This document shows, piece after piece, positions 20,933 through 29,104 of a stretch of DNA of 59,171 nucleotides; positions within the stretch are counted from its first letter, which is position 1, and the number at the start of each line of letters is the position of its first letter. Where the stretch lies: positions 1-59,171 of the forward strand of contig JAEFAI010000014.1 of the NCBI GenBank assembly GCA_016291185.1, in the 5' to 3' direction. The position numbers were made by a program, and so were the translations under genes. The stretch is from Bacteroidales bacterium (lineage in GTDB: Bacteria > Bacteroidota > Bacteroidia > Bacteroidales > UBA932). A model generated the notes under the pieces. The model was not told the DNA's origin. It did not search any database and worked only from the letters and a program-made list of their open reading frames with translations.

Positions 20933-22105
20933 CTACCGCACTCCGAGGCAGGCGATGTGCACCTCCGGGACCTCCATGATGTTCCAGGAGAGGACGGCGC
21001 CCGAGAAGCCGTGGCGCATCACCGCGTCGAGCGATTCCGTTACGTAGGCCGGGTCGGTCTCTGCGACCCCCGCGCGGTAGTTGATCTCGATGCCCGGATA
21101 CTTGGCGCAAGGGTAGGGCTCCATGGCAGCGAGTTGGCTGTCCAGGAAGGCGAGATCCATCGCAAATTCCGGGTAGCCGGTCGCGTTCGGCAGTGCCTGC
21201 CGCAGCAGTTCGTACTCGAATCCCATGCCCGCCGGTGCGGTTGTCTTGCGGTAGAGCATCGGCTTGATGAAGTCCGCGTGCTGCGCGAGGATCGCGTAAT
21301 CCTGCCCCACGAAGGGCGCCATGAACGGCGCGAATAGGTCCATGCCGATCTCCAGGGAGCGGCTGCGCAGGCTGTCGGCGACCGCCGCCACGCCGCCGCT
21401 GACGATGTGCCCCTTGGCGCGGAAGAAGTCCGCCGCCAGGGGATCCTTGAATTCAAATCCGATCTCCGGGTCATAATCGACCACCGACAGGAATGCGTCG
21501 CCCTGGGCCTCCCAGGCGGCCTTGACGGCCTCCAGGTCCACGCCCTCGGCGGCATAGCGCTCCGCGCAAATCGGGCAGCCGCAGTTCAGCACGCCGCTCA
21601 CGCCGCCCACGAAGGACTGCGTGCGGATGCGGTCGAGGAACACGCCGTCGAAGCCGCAGTCGGCGAACTGGCGGTCGTAGAGCGCGACGACGTTCGCGAT
21701 GTTGTGCGGGTCGGAGGGGCAGTTGAAGCTGAAGCCCTCGCCGGCGGTCAGGTCATAATTCGCGGGCACGCGGCCCCACAGATCGACGGCTGTCGAATTC
21801 TCGCAGACCTCCTCGGTCTCGGCGAAGACCGGCAGCCAGAGCAGCATGCGGATGCCCTTGGCGTGCAGGTGCTCGCCGACCTGGCGGTAGATGTCTTTGT
21901 CCAGGCTCCAGCCGATGATGACTTTCCCCACGGGGATGAGTGCGCTGACGGAGTCGATGCGGGCGTTGATCTGCTCGGCCGTGTAGGCAGGGGCGTTCCA
22001 GGGGCCGAGCGAGACCTGGACGATGTAGTCGGGTTGGGCCGCCGGCTTGCTCTGGCATGCCGCCAGGGCCAGCAGACCCAAGAATAATACACTTAACTTT
22101 TTCAT
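20933..22105 (-). CDS. Lipoprotein with glycoside-hydrolase-like TIM-barrel fold (putative)
   Basis: A 390-residue predicted lipoprotein: the signal peptide ends in LALAAC with the acylated Cys at residue 17, so it is probably anchored in the envelope. The rest resembles putative glycosidase/DUF4015-like barrels: VIIGWSLDKDIYRQVGEHLH, RMLLWLPVFAETEE, FDGVFLDRIRTQSF and a cysteine pair NCGCPIC. The FLDRIR acid is a candidate active-site residue. It lies just downstream of the GH97 gene on the same strand, so it may act on the same glycan (inference). No exact family is claimed. Confidence 0.6.
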   Translation of the reverse strand: MKKLSVLFLGLLALAACQSKPAAQPDYIVQVSLGPWNAPAYTAEQINARIDSVSALIPVGKVIIGWSLDKDIYRQVGEHLHAKGIRMLLWLPVFAETEEVCENSTAVDLWGRVPANYDLTAGEGFSFNCPSDPHNIANVVALYDRQFADCGFDGVFLDRIRTQSFVGGVSGVLNCGCPICAERYAAEGVDLEAVKAAWEAQGDAFLSVVDYDPEIGFEFKDPLAADFFRAKGHIVSGGVAAVADSLRSRSLEIGMDLFAPFMAPFVGQDYAILAQHADFIKPMLYRKTTAPAGMGFEYELLRQALPNATGYPEFAMDLAFLDSQLAAMEPYPCAKYPGIEINYRAGVAETDPAYVTESLDAVMRHGFSGAVLSWNIMEVPEVHIACLGVR

Positions 22106-22110
22106 ATTTT

Positions 22111-22139
22111 CGTCATTCCGGGCTTGACCCGGAATCTCT
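22111..22139. repeat. REP-like palindrome, copy 2
   Basis: Same sequence as 18102-18130, between the GH97 and lipoprotein genes. With two copies in 4 kb it is probably a dispersed chromosomal repeat. Confidence 0.7.
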
Positions 22140-24136
22140 TATAATTTGCTAAACTTCGCCGTCCAGCCGCCGCCGGGAGCCATGTGGATGGCCAGGCTGT
22201 GCAGCGCGGAGCTGACGGTAATGTCCTGGAATTCGCGGACATAGTCCGTTGCCTTACGATCTGCATTGACGCCGTCGCGGAAGATCTCCACCCGGTAGCG
22301 GCCCTCCGGCAGGAAGGCGGACAGGTCGAGGGTCAGCTCGCGGGCGTCCCAGTCGGTCATGGCACCGACATACCAGTCGCCGCCCTTGCGGCGGGCGATG
22401 GCGGCGTAGTCGCCGATGCGGCCGTCCAGCGCCACGGTCTCGTCCCAGGTGGTCGGCACGGCGGCCATCCACTGCAGGCACTCCGGCTCGGCGAGGTAGT
22501 TGGTCGGGGCGTCGCAGAGCATGGTGAGCGGCGCCTCGAAGAGGACGTATTCAGCGAGCTGGCGGCAGCGCGTGCCCTGGCTCATCGGCTCGGTGTTGAC
22601 CGGCCGGTAGCTGCGGCGGGTGGCGTTGCGCATCGCGCCCTGCGTGTAGTCCATCGGCCCGGCGAACATGCGGATGTAGGGGATCTGGACGTCGTAGGTG
22701 ACCTGATCGACGCTGGGCTGCGCCCACTTCATCTGCTCCAGACCGGCCACGCCCTCATGGTTGATGACGTTGGGGTAGGGGCGCTGCAGGCCGCAGGGCT
22801 TGAAGGCGCCGTGGAAATCGACGAGCAGGTGGTAGCGGGCGGCGGTCTGCGCCACCTCCGTGTAGAAATCGACCATCTGCTGGTCGTCGCGATTCATGAA
22901 GTCGATCTTGAAGCCCTTGACGCCCATCTCGGAGTAGTGCTTGCAGATGCCCTCGATGTCGCGCTGCATGGACCAGAAGCCGGCCCAGAGGATGATGCCC
23001 ACGCCCTGGGCGTTGGCATGGTCCACGATGGCCTTCATGTCGATCTCGGGGACGATCTGGAAGAGGTCGGCCTTGTTCAGGACGGCCCAGCCCTCGTCGA
23101 GGATCACGTATTCGATGCCGTGGGCGGCGGCGAAGTCAATGTAGTATTTGTATGTCTCCGTGTTGATGCCGGCGCGGAAGGGCACCCCGGTGATGTTCCA
23201 GTCGTTCCACCAGTCCCAGGCCACCTTGCCGGGCTTGATCCAGCTCCAGTCGGTGTCGGCGGCGGGGCGGCCGAGCACCCAGACGAGGTCGCTGTCCAGC
23301 AGCTGGCGGTCGTCCGTAGCCACGGCCACGATTCTCCAGGGCAGGGAAGCGCCCGCGGGCTGCTTGGCGATGTAGTCCTCGGTGGTCCGCACGATGCCTT
23401 GCAGCTTGTTGTAGCCGTCCTGTTCGACGAGCTTGGGGTAGGGGGCGAAGAGGCCCTTGAGCGTGGCCCCGCCATCGTGGCGGAGATACATGCCCGGATA
23501 GTCGAGCAGGTCGGACTCGGCAATGTTGACGCGCCAGCCGTTCGCGAAGCGGAAGGATACGGGCAGGAACGCCTTCTGGCCCTCTTTCCACGCGCTCAGC
23601 GGGTGGATGTCATAGTAGGCCTCGAAGCTGTTCAGGAAGGGGTCGCGCGGGGAGTCCGGCTTGACGTAGGGGACCGTGGTCTCGACATCTTCTGCGAAAT
23701 GGAAGGCCGCGGTCTCGTCCTGGACGATGAAGTCCTTCTTGCTGCGGGAGACGAAGCGCCAGGCCATGCCTGTGTCGTAGGCGCGCAGGATCAGATCGAA
23801 GGTCTTGTAGCGCAGCGTCAGCTGATTGTAGTGATCGCGCACCTGCGCGCGCTTGTACACGGGCGCTGGGACGGTCTCGTCAACCGAAGTGCGGATGGCT
23901 TTCTCGAAGCGCACGGAGGCGTCGTAGGTGCTGCCGTCGCCCAGGGTCAGGGCCAGCTCCGAGGGGGCGAGCAGGGCCTGCCCGTCGTAGGAGAGGGTGT
24001 ACTGGAGGGTGGGGGCGGCGTCGATGCCGACGCAGAGGCGCCCGTCGGGCGAGCGGAGCTCGAAATGGCGCGGTGCGGCCGCGAGGCAGAGGGGGAGCAG
24101 CAGGAGCGCTGCGGCAAGCAGGAGGCGTGTTCTCAT
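22139..24136 (-). CDS. Glycoside hydrolase family 97 (alpha-glucosidase/alpha-galactosidase type)
   Basis: A secreted or periplasmic enzyme of 665 residues with an N-terminal signal peptide (RLLLAAALLLLPLCLAAA). GH97 features seen: an N-terminal beta-sandwich starting FELRSPDGRLCVGIDA, the barrel with VAWDWWNDWNITGVPF, YVILDEGWAVLNKADLF, VKGFKIDFMNRDDQQMVDFY, VDFHGAFKPCGLQRPYPN and INHEGVAGLEQMKW. The Asp in KIDFMNRDD fits the nucleophile of the retaining (alpha-galactosidase-like) GH97 group better than the inverting SusB group; this is inference. Neighbouring lipoprotein 20933-22105 may be its partner. No SusC/SusD pair is nearby. Confidence 0.9.
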   Translation of the reverse strand: MRTRLLLAAALLLLPLCLAAAPRHFELRSPDGRLCVGIDAAPTLQYTLSYDGQALLAPSELALTLGDGSTYDASVRFEKAIRTSVDETVPAPVYKRAQVRDHYNQLTLRYKTFDLILRAYDTGMAWRFVSRSKKDFIVQDETAAFHFAEDVETTVPYVKPDSPRDPFLNSFEAYYDIHPLSAWKEGQKAFLPVSFRFANGWRVNIAESDLLDYPGMYLRHDGGATLKGLFAPYPKLVEQDGYNKLQGIVRTTEDYIAKQPAGASLPWRIVAVATDDRQLLDSDLVWVLGRPAADTDWSWIKPGKVAWDWWNDWNITGVPFRAGINTETYKYYIDFAAAHGIEYVILDEGWAVLNKADLFQIVPEIDMKAIVDHANAQGVGIILWAGFWSMQRDIEGICKHYSEMGVKGFKIDFMNRDDQQMVDFYTEVAQTAARYHLLVDFHGAFKPCGLQRPYPNVINHEGVAGLEQMKWAQPSVDQVTYDVQIPYIRMFAGPMDYTQGAMRNATRRSYRPVNTEPMSQGTRCRQLAEYVLFEAPLTMLCDAPTNYLAEPECLQWMAAVPTTWDETVALDGRIGDYAAIARRKGGDWYVGAMTDWDARELTLDLSAFLPEGRYRVEIFRDGVNADRKATDYVREFQDITVSSALHSLAIHMAPGGGWTAKFSKL

Positions 24137-24170
24137 CTTGTGTATTTTCCGTAAATATACGAATAATTGC

Positions 24171-24179
24171 TATCTTTGC
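24171..24179 (+). promoter_or_regulatory. -7 box of the DUF3298 lipoprotein gene
   Basis: TATCTTTGC matches TAnnTTTGC and lies about 24 bases before the ATG at 24203. It faces away from the divergent GH97 gene. Confidence 0.65.
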
Positions 24180-24202
24180 GTGTAGCAAAAAGCGTCTTTC
24201 TG

Positions 24203-24970
24203 ATGAACAAAATGCACTACATCTTCGCGGCTGCGGCCGCCTTGCTGCTTCTTTCCGCATGCTCCCGCGAGCTGAAGACCCGGACCTTCGAATATGAGGA
24301 CTCTGCCGTCGCCGAGCTGTTTGACTCCGAGTGCAACGTCTCCTGCTCGTTCGAGTACGTGACGGGCGGCGTGAGTGAGGCTCTGAAGGACAAGATCAAC
24401 GCCTCGATCGTCGCGACCCACATCCTGTACGACGAGGCCGACGGCCTGAGCGACGTCCCCGTGGCCTGCGAGCGCTGGGTGGCGGCAACGTTGGAGAGCT
24501 ACGAGGCTGACATCGAGGATTTCTCGGAAGATTACGACGAGGGGGATGCCTGGATGTTCAACTTCGAGTACAGCCGGACGGGCCGTTTCGGCGACGCCTG
24601 CAAGTCCCGTCACCTGCAGACGTACAACGTCTCTTATAATGAATACACGGGCGGCGCGCACGGGATGTACAGCGTCGTGGCCGATGTCTATGACTTGACG
24701 ACCGGCGAGATCATCTCCGAGGACGACCTTTTCGCGGAAGGTTTCCAGAGCGGCGTCAAGAAGCTGCTGGCGGCTGCGATGGAGGCTTACCTTGCCGACA
24801 ACGACGCCGATCCGGAGATGCTTTTCAGCACTCCGGAGCCGAACGGCAACTTCTGTGTCTCGGACACGGACGTCACCTGGATCTACAACCCTTACGAGAT
24901 CGCTCCCTACGCGATGGGTGTCATCGAATTGTCCGTGAGCTGGGACGACCTGAAGCCGTTCCTACTCTAA
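24203..24970 (+). CDS. DUF3298 (RsiV C-terminal-like) lipoprotein
   Basis: A 255-residue predicted lipoprotein with lipobox LLLSAC (Cys 20). The central region YNVSYNEYTGGAHGMYSVVADVYDL and the C-terminal VTWIYNPYEIAPYAMGVIEL are typical of the DUF3298 / RsiV-like domain found in envelope proteins. Function is unknown; in RsiV the fold binds lysozyme, but no such role can be claimed here. I chose the ATG at 24203 because it follows the promoter and gives the lipoprotein signal. Its 3' end overlaps the convergent recombinase gene by 9 bases. Confidence 0.72.
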   Translation: MNKMHYIFAAAAALLLLSACSRELKTRTFEYEDSAVAELFDSECNVSCSFEYVTGGVSEALKDKINASIVATHILYDEADGLSDVPVACERWVAATLESYEADIEDFSEDYDEGDAWMFNFEYSRTGRFGDACKSRHLQTYNVSYNEYTGGAHGMYSVVADVYDLTTGEIISEDDLFAEGFQSGVKKLLAAAMEAYLADNDADPEMLFSTPEPNGNFCVSDTDVTWIYNPYEIAPYAMGVIELSVSWDDLKPFLL

Positions 24971-26161
24971 ACAGAATTTTTCGTCCAACAGGCTCACTGC
25001 CCGCTCTTTCTGCTTGTCAACGACCTTCGCATAGATCTGGGTCGTGGATATGTTCGTGTGCCCGAGCAACTTGGACACGGTGTACAGGTCTGCGCCCAGC
25101 GACAGCTCCAGCGTCGCGAAGGTGTGCCGGGCCGTGTGGAAGGAGATGCTTTTTGCGCAAATGCCGGCGCGCTCGGCCCACAGTTTCAGGTGGGTGGACA
25201 GGGACGCATTCGACATCGTCTCGAAGATCTTCCGGTCGGCATCCATCCAGGTCTCGCGCTGGGGCAGCCACTGCATCGCCCGGCCGGACAGCGGCAGGCT
25301 CAGCCAGCGCTGGGTTTTCTGGATCCGTTTGTAAATCAGCGTGCGTGGCCCGTCGTGGATGATTTCCTTCCAGGTCAGGCTGAGGATGTCGCTTTTGCGA
25401 AGGCCCGTGAAGCACGAGAAGAGGAATGCCTGCTTGAGCATTCGGTACCGGCACGGCGTGGCGATCAGGCGCCGCACTTCGTCCGCCGACAGGAACACCC
25501 GCTCCGTGTCCGGCTTCTTCGGGCGGTTCACCATCGGCACCAGCTTGACGGGGTTCGACTCTATGTAGCCCTTCCGGACCGCATCGTTCAGCACGCTCCG
25601 GAAGATGCTGTACTTCAGATGCGCCGTACCCTCCGAGATCCGTTGCTGGCTTTTGATGTTTTTGTGCAGGTTCCGTGCTGTTTTCAGGTATTTGGTGAAA
25701 CCGATGCAGAAGTCGCGGTCCACATCCCGCAGGCGTACATCCTCGCCCGCGAAGGCGATCAGGTGCATCTTTAGCGTCATCACGCTTCCATAGCGCCCCT
25801 CCTTTTCTCCCGATCCCGGCTTCCGGCGCTCGTTGGCGTAGGCCTCCACCACATCGGTCAGCCGCACGTCTTCGTGGGCCACGGCAGGCGGCAGCCCCGC
25901 CCGTCGGATGATATAATCCTTCATCCGCTGGGCCTTGATGTAGTACGCTCCCTCCAGCGTCAGTTCGTTCTGCTTCCGCGCCGTCTCGTCCGTGTCCGGC
26001 ACCAGATACATGCGCAGAAACTCATAGTAACGCTGCCCTTCGTAGTTGATGTCCAGATACAGGCTGCGGTTTCCGTTCTTCAGGAGCTTCTCCCGTAGCT
26101 TCACGGGCTCCTTTCTGGTCAGCATCGATACGATCTGCCCAGTTTGCTGTGCTTTCTTCAT
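24962..26161 (-). CDS. Tyrosine recombinase/integrase at the left edge of the cassette island
   Basis: A 399-residue Bacteroidetes-type phage integrase family protein. An N-terminal arm-binding domain (YLDINYEGQRYYEFLRMYL) is followed by a SAM-like core-binding domain and a catalytic domain. Catalytic residues seen: Arg in FTGLRKSDIL (about 255), His and Arg in HTARHTFA (about 342 and 345), His in GHTNIS (368) and the nucleophile Tyr in TTQIYAKV (377). All are intact. It is the only recombinase in the window and lies 110 bp from the first cassette leader, so it is a candidate for moving or inverting cassettes. It could equally be the integrase of a decayed mobile element. Confidence 0.92.
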   Translation of the reverse strand: MKKAQQTGQIVSMLTRKEPVKLREKLLKNGNRSLYLDINYEGQRYYEFLRMYLVPDTDETARKQNELTLEGAYYIKAQRMKDYIIRRAGLPPAVAHEDVRLTDVVEAYANERRKPGSGEKEGRYGSVMTLKMHLIAFAGEDVRLRDVDRDFCIGFTKYLKTARNLHKNIKSQQRISEGTAHLKYSIFRSVLNDAVRKGYIESNPVKLVPMVNRPKKPDTERVFLSADEVRRLIATPCRYRMLKQAFLFSCFTGLRKSDILSLTWKEIIHDGPRTLIYKRIQKTQRWLSLPLSGRAMQWLPQRETWMDADRKIFETMSNASLSTHLKLWAERAGICAKSISFHTARHTFATLELSLGADLYTVSKLLGHTNISTTQIYAKVVDKQKERAVSLLDEKFCLE

Positions 26162-26271
26162 AATTCGCTTGTTTTAAATAAAATAGGGACCGTAAAAGTA
26201 GGGTTTATCCGCAGCATCCGGCACGGCTTGCTCTCTGCTTGACCTCTCGGCACATTGCTTAGGCGTGGTCC

Positions 26272-26459
26272 GTTACCCGGCGGTGATTCGGTTCTGGGGA
26301 AAGGAATAGGCCTCCGGCGGGGCTGGGAGCGCGTTTCGCGGTGTGGCCGCTGGGGCCGGGCGACGCTGCGCCGTTACCCGATTGTGACCCCACCCGGCCG
26401 AAGGCCCGATCCCTTCGACCTTTCGGCCCATTCTTCGCGAATGTTATCAGCGGGTGGAC
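26272..26459 (+). repeat. Cassette leader repeat L1 (188 bp)
   Basis: First of eleven near-identical leaders. Each begins with box A (GTTACCCGGCGGTGATTCG). 101 bases later comes box B (GTTACCCGATTGTGACC), then a GGCCGAAGG/CCTTCGGCC-type dyad, and finally an invariant 26-bp end starting TTCGCGAATGTTATCAGCGG. Box A puts an in-frame TGA into the cassette frame; from there the frame is open into the coding part. No TAnnTTTG promoter is seen. Here one dyad arm is altered (TTCGACC). Confidence 0.9.
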
Positions 26460-27699
26460 TGTGCAGACCAACCAGAGTACGCTCGCGAATTACAAATCCA
26501 GTGACTTCCAGGCAGCGAAAGCGAACGGCACCGCCTTCACAATGGCACACCGGATGGGCCTTGCAGTGATCAATGTCTCTTCTATTACCCCATATAAACG
26601 ATATTCTCTTCCCAATAATGCGAACTTTAACTGGGTCGAGACGGCAGAGACCACAACGGCTAGTCCCTCGGACAGTTATTCTAGCACGGCTAAACCGTAC
26701 AAATCTGGGACGACGCATTACTATCTCGCAAAGAGAGACGAATCGACATCTTTTGCGACCACTGCTACACAGACCGGATTAGATTCCAATATGCAAAGTG
26801 CCAATAACGCTTGGAGCACCTCCGTCTCCATTAATAGCGGGAAGGCTCAGACAGTATCTCCAAGCATTTCCATCTATGCCGTGGACCAGACATGGACGCT
26901 GGAGGTTGGAGATATTTTGTTTAACAACAGATCCTTAAGTCGGAGGAGGAACAAGAATTCGACAGCAACCACCATTTTTAATGCAAAGGTTTCTGCTGGC
27001 CAAACTCCCGTTGCGATAGTCTTTGCGACTTCTTCAACGGTTACGATGCCCGCCTATGACCAGCAAAGCAGCCAGAATGGTGTCGGGAATTTCACGCATG
27101 GATACGCGATGGCCTTAAAGAGAAAGGTGAATGGGGGTGTGGCCTGGTCAACAAGTAATGTCGTGGAGAACGCAAGTGGGACGCGAACAATGACGAACCT
27201 GAGCGATTTTAATGCCATTGTGAGCGACATGAATGGGTTTAAGTATTCCAAGACGATACGAAACAAGTATGCGTCCATTTCTGCTTGTGTTACAGGACAT
27301 CCGGCAGTGGGAAATGCCCTTTCCTATACAGCCTCGGGGCAAACGTCTTCTTTCACCCAGCAAACAAGTGGCTGGTATCTTCCTTCTGCCGGGCAAATGT
27401 ATCAGTGGATGAAGGTGTTTGGCAACACGACAACAATGGGCTCGAATCCAACCTTGAGCGGTAATTATTATTGTTCTTGGCCCAATTGTGGAACCATAGC
27501 TTCAAATATCAATTCATACCTCACGGGCGCACTCGGCAGTGCATCGTATTATGATAGTTTCGCTGATCAGCAGTGGATCTGGACTGTATCCGAGCATAGC
27601 GCCAGTTATGCCTGGGAGATCGCTTTCGATGGTGTATTGTATATCTATGGCTACCAAAAGCAGCAGCTGCGTCGGGTTCGATGTGCCATTGCTTTTTAA
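26341..27699 (+). CDS. Cassette 1: fimbrillin-like segment plus CTLD/DUF1566-like C-terminus
   Basis: About 450 residues. The frame leaves the leader into GWTVQTNQSTLANYKSSDFQ (Trp at about 39) and FTMAHRMGLAVI, which resembles the middle of Mfa-like/FimA-like fimbrillins whose first half is missing. The C-terminal third looks like the C-type-lectin-like fold seen in DUF1566-type surface proteins: SGWYLPSAGQMYQWM, then WIWTVSEHSASYAWEIAF and a final RVRCAIAF. There is no signal peptide and only a GTG start inside the leader, so the annotated start is not trusted. Probably a silent surface-protein cassette (inference). A Fic gene converges on it. Confidence 0.7.
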   Translation: MWPLGPGDAAPLPDCDPTRPKARSLRPFGPFFANVISGWTVQTNQSTLANYKSSDFQAAKANGTAFTMAHRMGLAVINVSSITPYKRYSLPNNANFNWVETAETTTASPSDSYSSTAKPYKSGTTHYYLAKRDESTSFATTATQTGLDSNMQSANNAWSTSVSINSGKAQTVSPSISIYAVDQTWTLEVGDILFNNRSLSRRRNKNSTATTIFNAKVSAGQTPVAIVFATSSTVTMPAYDQQSSQNGVGNFTHGYAMALKRKVNGGVAWSTSNVVENASGTRTMTNLSDFNAIVSDMNGFKYSKTIRNKYASISACVTGHPAVGNALSYTASGQTSSFTQQTSGWYLPSAGQMYQWMKVFGNTTTMGSNPTLSGNYYCSWPNCGTIASNINSYLTGALGSASYYDSFADQQWIWTVSEHSASYAWEIAFDGVLYIYGYQKQQLRRVRCAIAF

Positions 27700-27727
27700 C
27701 CATTTGAGCGGAACTAGCAGGCGGGTA

Positions 27728-28801
27728 TTATATGGACGGCGTGATGAGGACACGCCAGCTGCCGCTTTCTGCCGCAGGCTCGATGTATCCTTTCTCCTTT
27801 AGGCTGGCTAGCAGGCGTTGGACGGCGGATTTGTTGATGCCGAGCCGTTCGCGAAGGCTGTCGATCGTGACCGATGGCTCTGACTGCATGATTCGCAGAA
27901 TCTTGGCGTAATTCGGCGTGCGGAACTCGATGCGCTGGCCATCATACCACCAGACGTTTTCGTCCGGTTCGGTGACAAAGCGGACGTCGTTGTATATCTC
28001 CTCCGCCACCAGGGCCGTGAAGTATTTTGAGAATGGACGGATGCGCTCGAGGGGGGCGTGGGCTCCGATGCTGGGCGCTGAACCCACTTCCAAGTCAGCC
28101 TGGTGCAGTGCTTCCAGGTATTCTTTCTTTCCGCGACTGCGGACGACAATCATCGGGTAGTCGTGACGGGCCAGGATGAAGTTGACAATTAAGCGGGCAA
28201 TGCGGCCGTTGCCATCCTCGAAGGGATGGATGCGGATGTAGCGGTAGTGGAAGAGCGTCGCCAGCTCTACAGGGCTGAGTTTTCCTTTGGCTTCTTCTTC
28301 GTTGTACCAATCGACCAGATCGGCCATCAGGGCAGGCGTCTCCTCCGGGGATGCGTACTCGAATCGGTCTCCATAGCGGGTAATCACGCTGTTCGGGCGG
28401 GTCTTGTAGCGGCCGGCGTGGATGACGTAGCTAGTTTGGCGGCCACCGGGAAGCTCACGATAAACGGTGTAGTCCTCGCGGAGAAGCGTCTTGTGGAGCT
28501 GGCGGATGAAGTTCTGCGTGAGGGGCATTTCCTTGACGAGAGCTTGCTCCTGCATCATCTTGAGGCCGACGTTGCTGGCTTTCATCTCCTCCAGGTCTTT
28601 CATCTCGGCCTCGCCGACGACCTTGCCGAAGAGGAGCAGCAGCTCAGTCTGGCCGTAAGTCAGGGTGTTGCCCTCAATGTGGTTGCTGTTGAAGTTGAAA
28701 TCCACGGTGAACTTGCGGCTCAAGCGCTCCCGATCCCGCTCGGAAAGGGGCTGGATGGCGCGCCAGGCTTCAATGGCTTTTGCAACGTTAAGGTACTTCA
28801 T
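27728..28801 (-). CDS. Fic family protein with C-terminal winged helix
   Basis: A 357-residue Fic protein, expected to AMPylate or otherwise modify a target. The inhibitory helix motif is SNHIEGNT (about residues 39-46), so autoinhibition is expected. The active loop is a canonical HPFEDGNGRIARL near residue 200. The last 70 residues (TIDSLRERLGINKSAVQRLLASLKEKGYIEP) form a winged-helix DNA-binding domain. It lies between cassettes 1 and 2 on the other strand and is preceded by its own operator-like dyad over the promoter (28824-28839). Such stand-alone Fic-wHTH proteins are common cargo of accessory regions. Confidence 0.9.
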   Translation of the reverse strand: MKYLNVAKAIEAWRAIQPLSERDRERLSRKFTVDFNFNSNHIEGNTLTYGQTELLLLFGKVVGEAEMKDLEEMKASNVGLKMMQEQALVKEMPLTQNFIRQLHKTLLREDYTVYRELPGGRQTSYVIHAGRYKTRPNSVITRYGDRFEYASPEETPALMADLVDWYNEEEAKGKLSPVELATLFHYRYIRIHPFEDGNGRIARLIVNFILARHDYPMIVVRSRGKKEYLEALHQADLEVGSAPSIGAHAPLERIRPFSKYFTALVAEEIYNDVRFVTEPDENVWWYDGQRIEFRTPNYAKILRIMQSEPSVTIDSLRERLGINKSAVQRLLASLKEKGYIEPAAESGSWRVLITPSI

Positions 28802-28823
28802 GGGCCAAAATGTTTGCTAATTG

Positions 28824-28839
28824 GTGGTAAAGATACCAC
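28824..28839 (-). promoter_or_regulatory. Dyad overlapping the Fic gene promoter
   Basis: GTGGTAAAGATACCAC is a perfect 6-bp-arm dyad. On the minus strand it contains TATCTTTAC, a -7-like box, about 35 bases before the Fic start. A repressor here would block transcription; the Fic protein's own winged helix is a candidate. Confidence 0.5.
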
Positions 28840-28915
28840 TTTTTATTAACTTTTCGCATGTTTTGATATATTGTTGGGTAATTAGGGGTAAAAAACGCAA
28901 GTTTCCGAACAATTC

Positions 28916-29103
28916 GTTACCCCGCGGTGATTCGTTTTTTGAAGACGGAATAGGCCGCCGGCAGGGCCGGGATGGGTTTTCACGGCGTGGCCGCTGGGGC
29001 TGTATTGCGCGGCGCTGTTACCCGATTGTGACCCCACCCGGCCGAAGGCCCGATCCCTTCGGGCTTTCGCCCCATCCTTCGCGAATGTTATCAGCGGGTG
29101 GAC
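28916..29103 (+). repeat. Cassette leader repeat L2 (188 bp)
   Basis: Same plan as L1. The stretch before the invariant end differs (CGGGCTTTCGCCCCATCC), shared with part of L9. In-frame TGA in box A, open after that. Confidence 0.9.
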
Positions 29104-29104
29104 G

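Noticed and set aside
26395..26435. The GGCCGAAGG/CCTTCGGCC dyad in the leaders as a terminator or riboswitch
   Set aside because: No T run follows and the arms are not kept by paired changes in L1, L4, L8, L10 and L11, so a conserved RNA stem is not supported.
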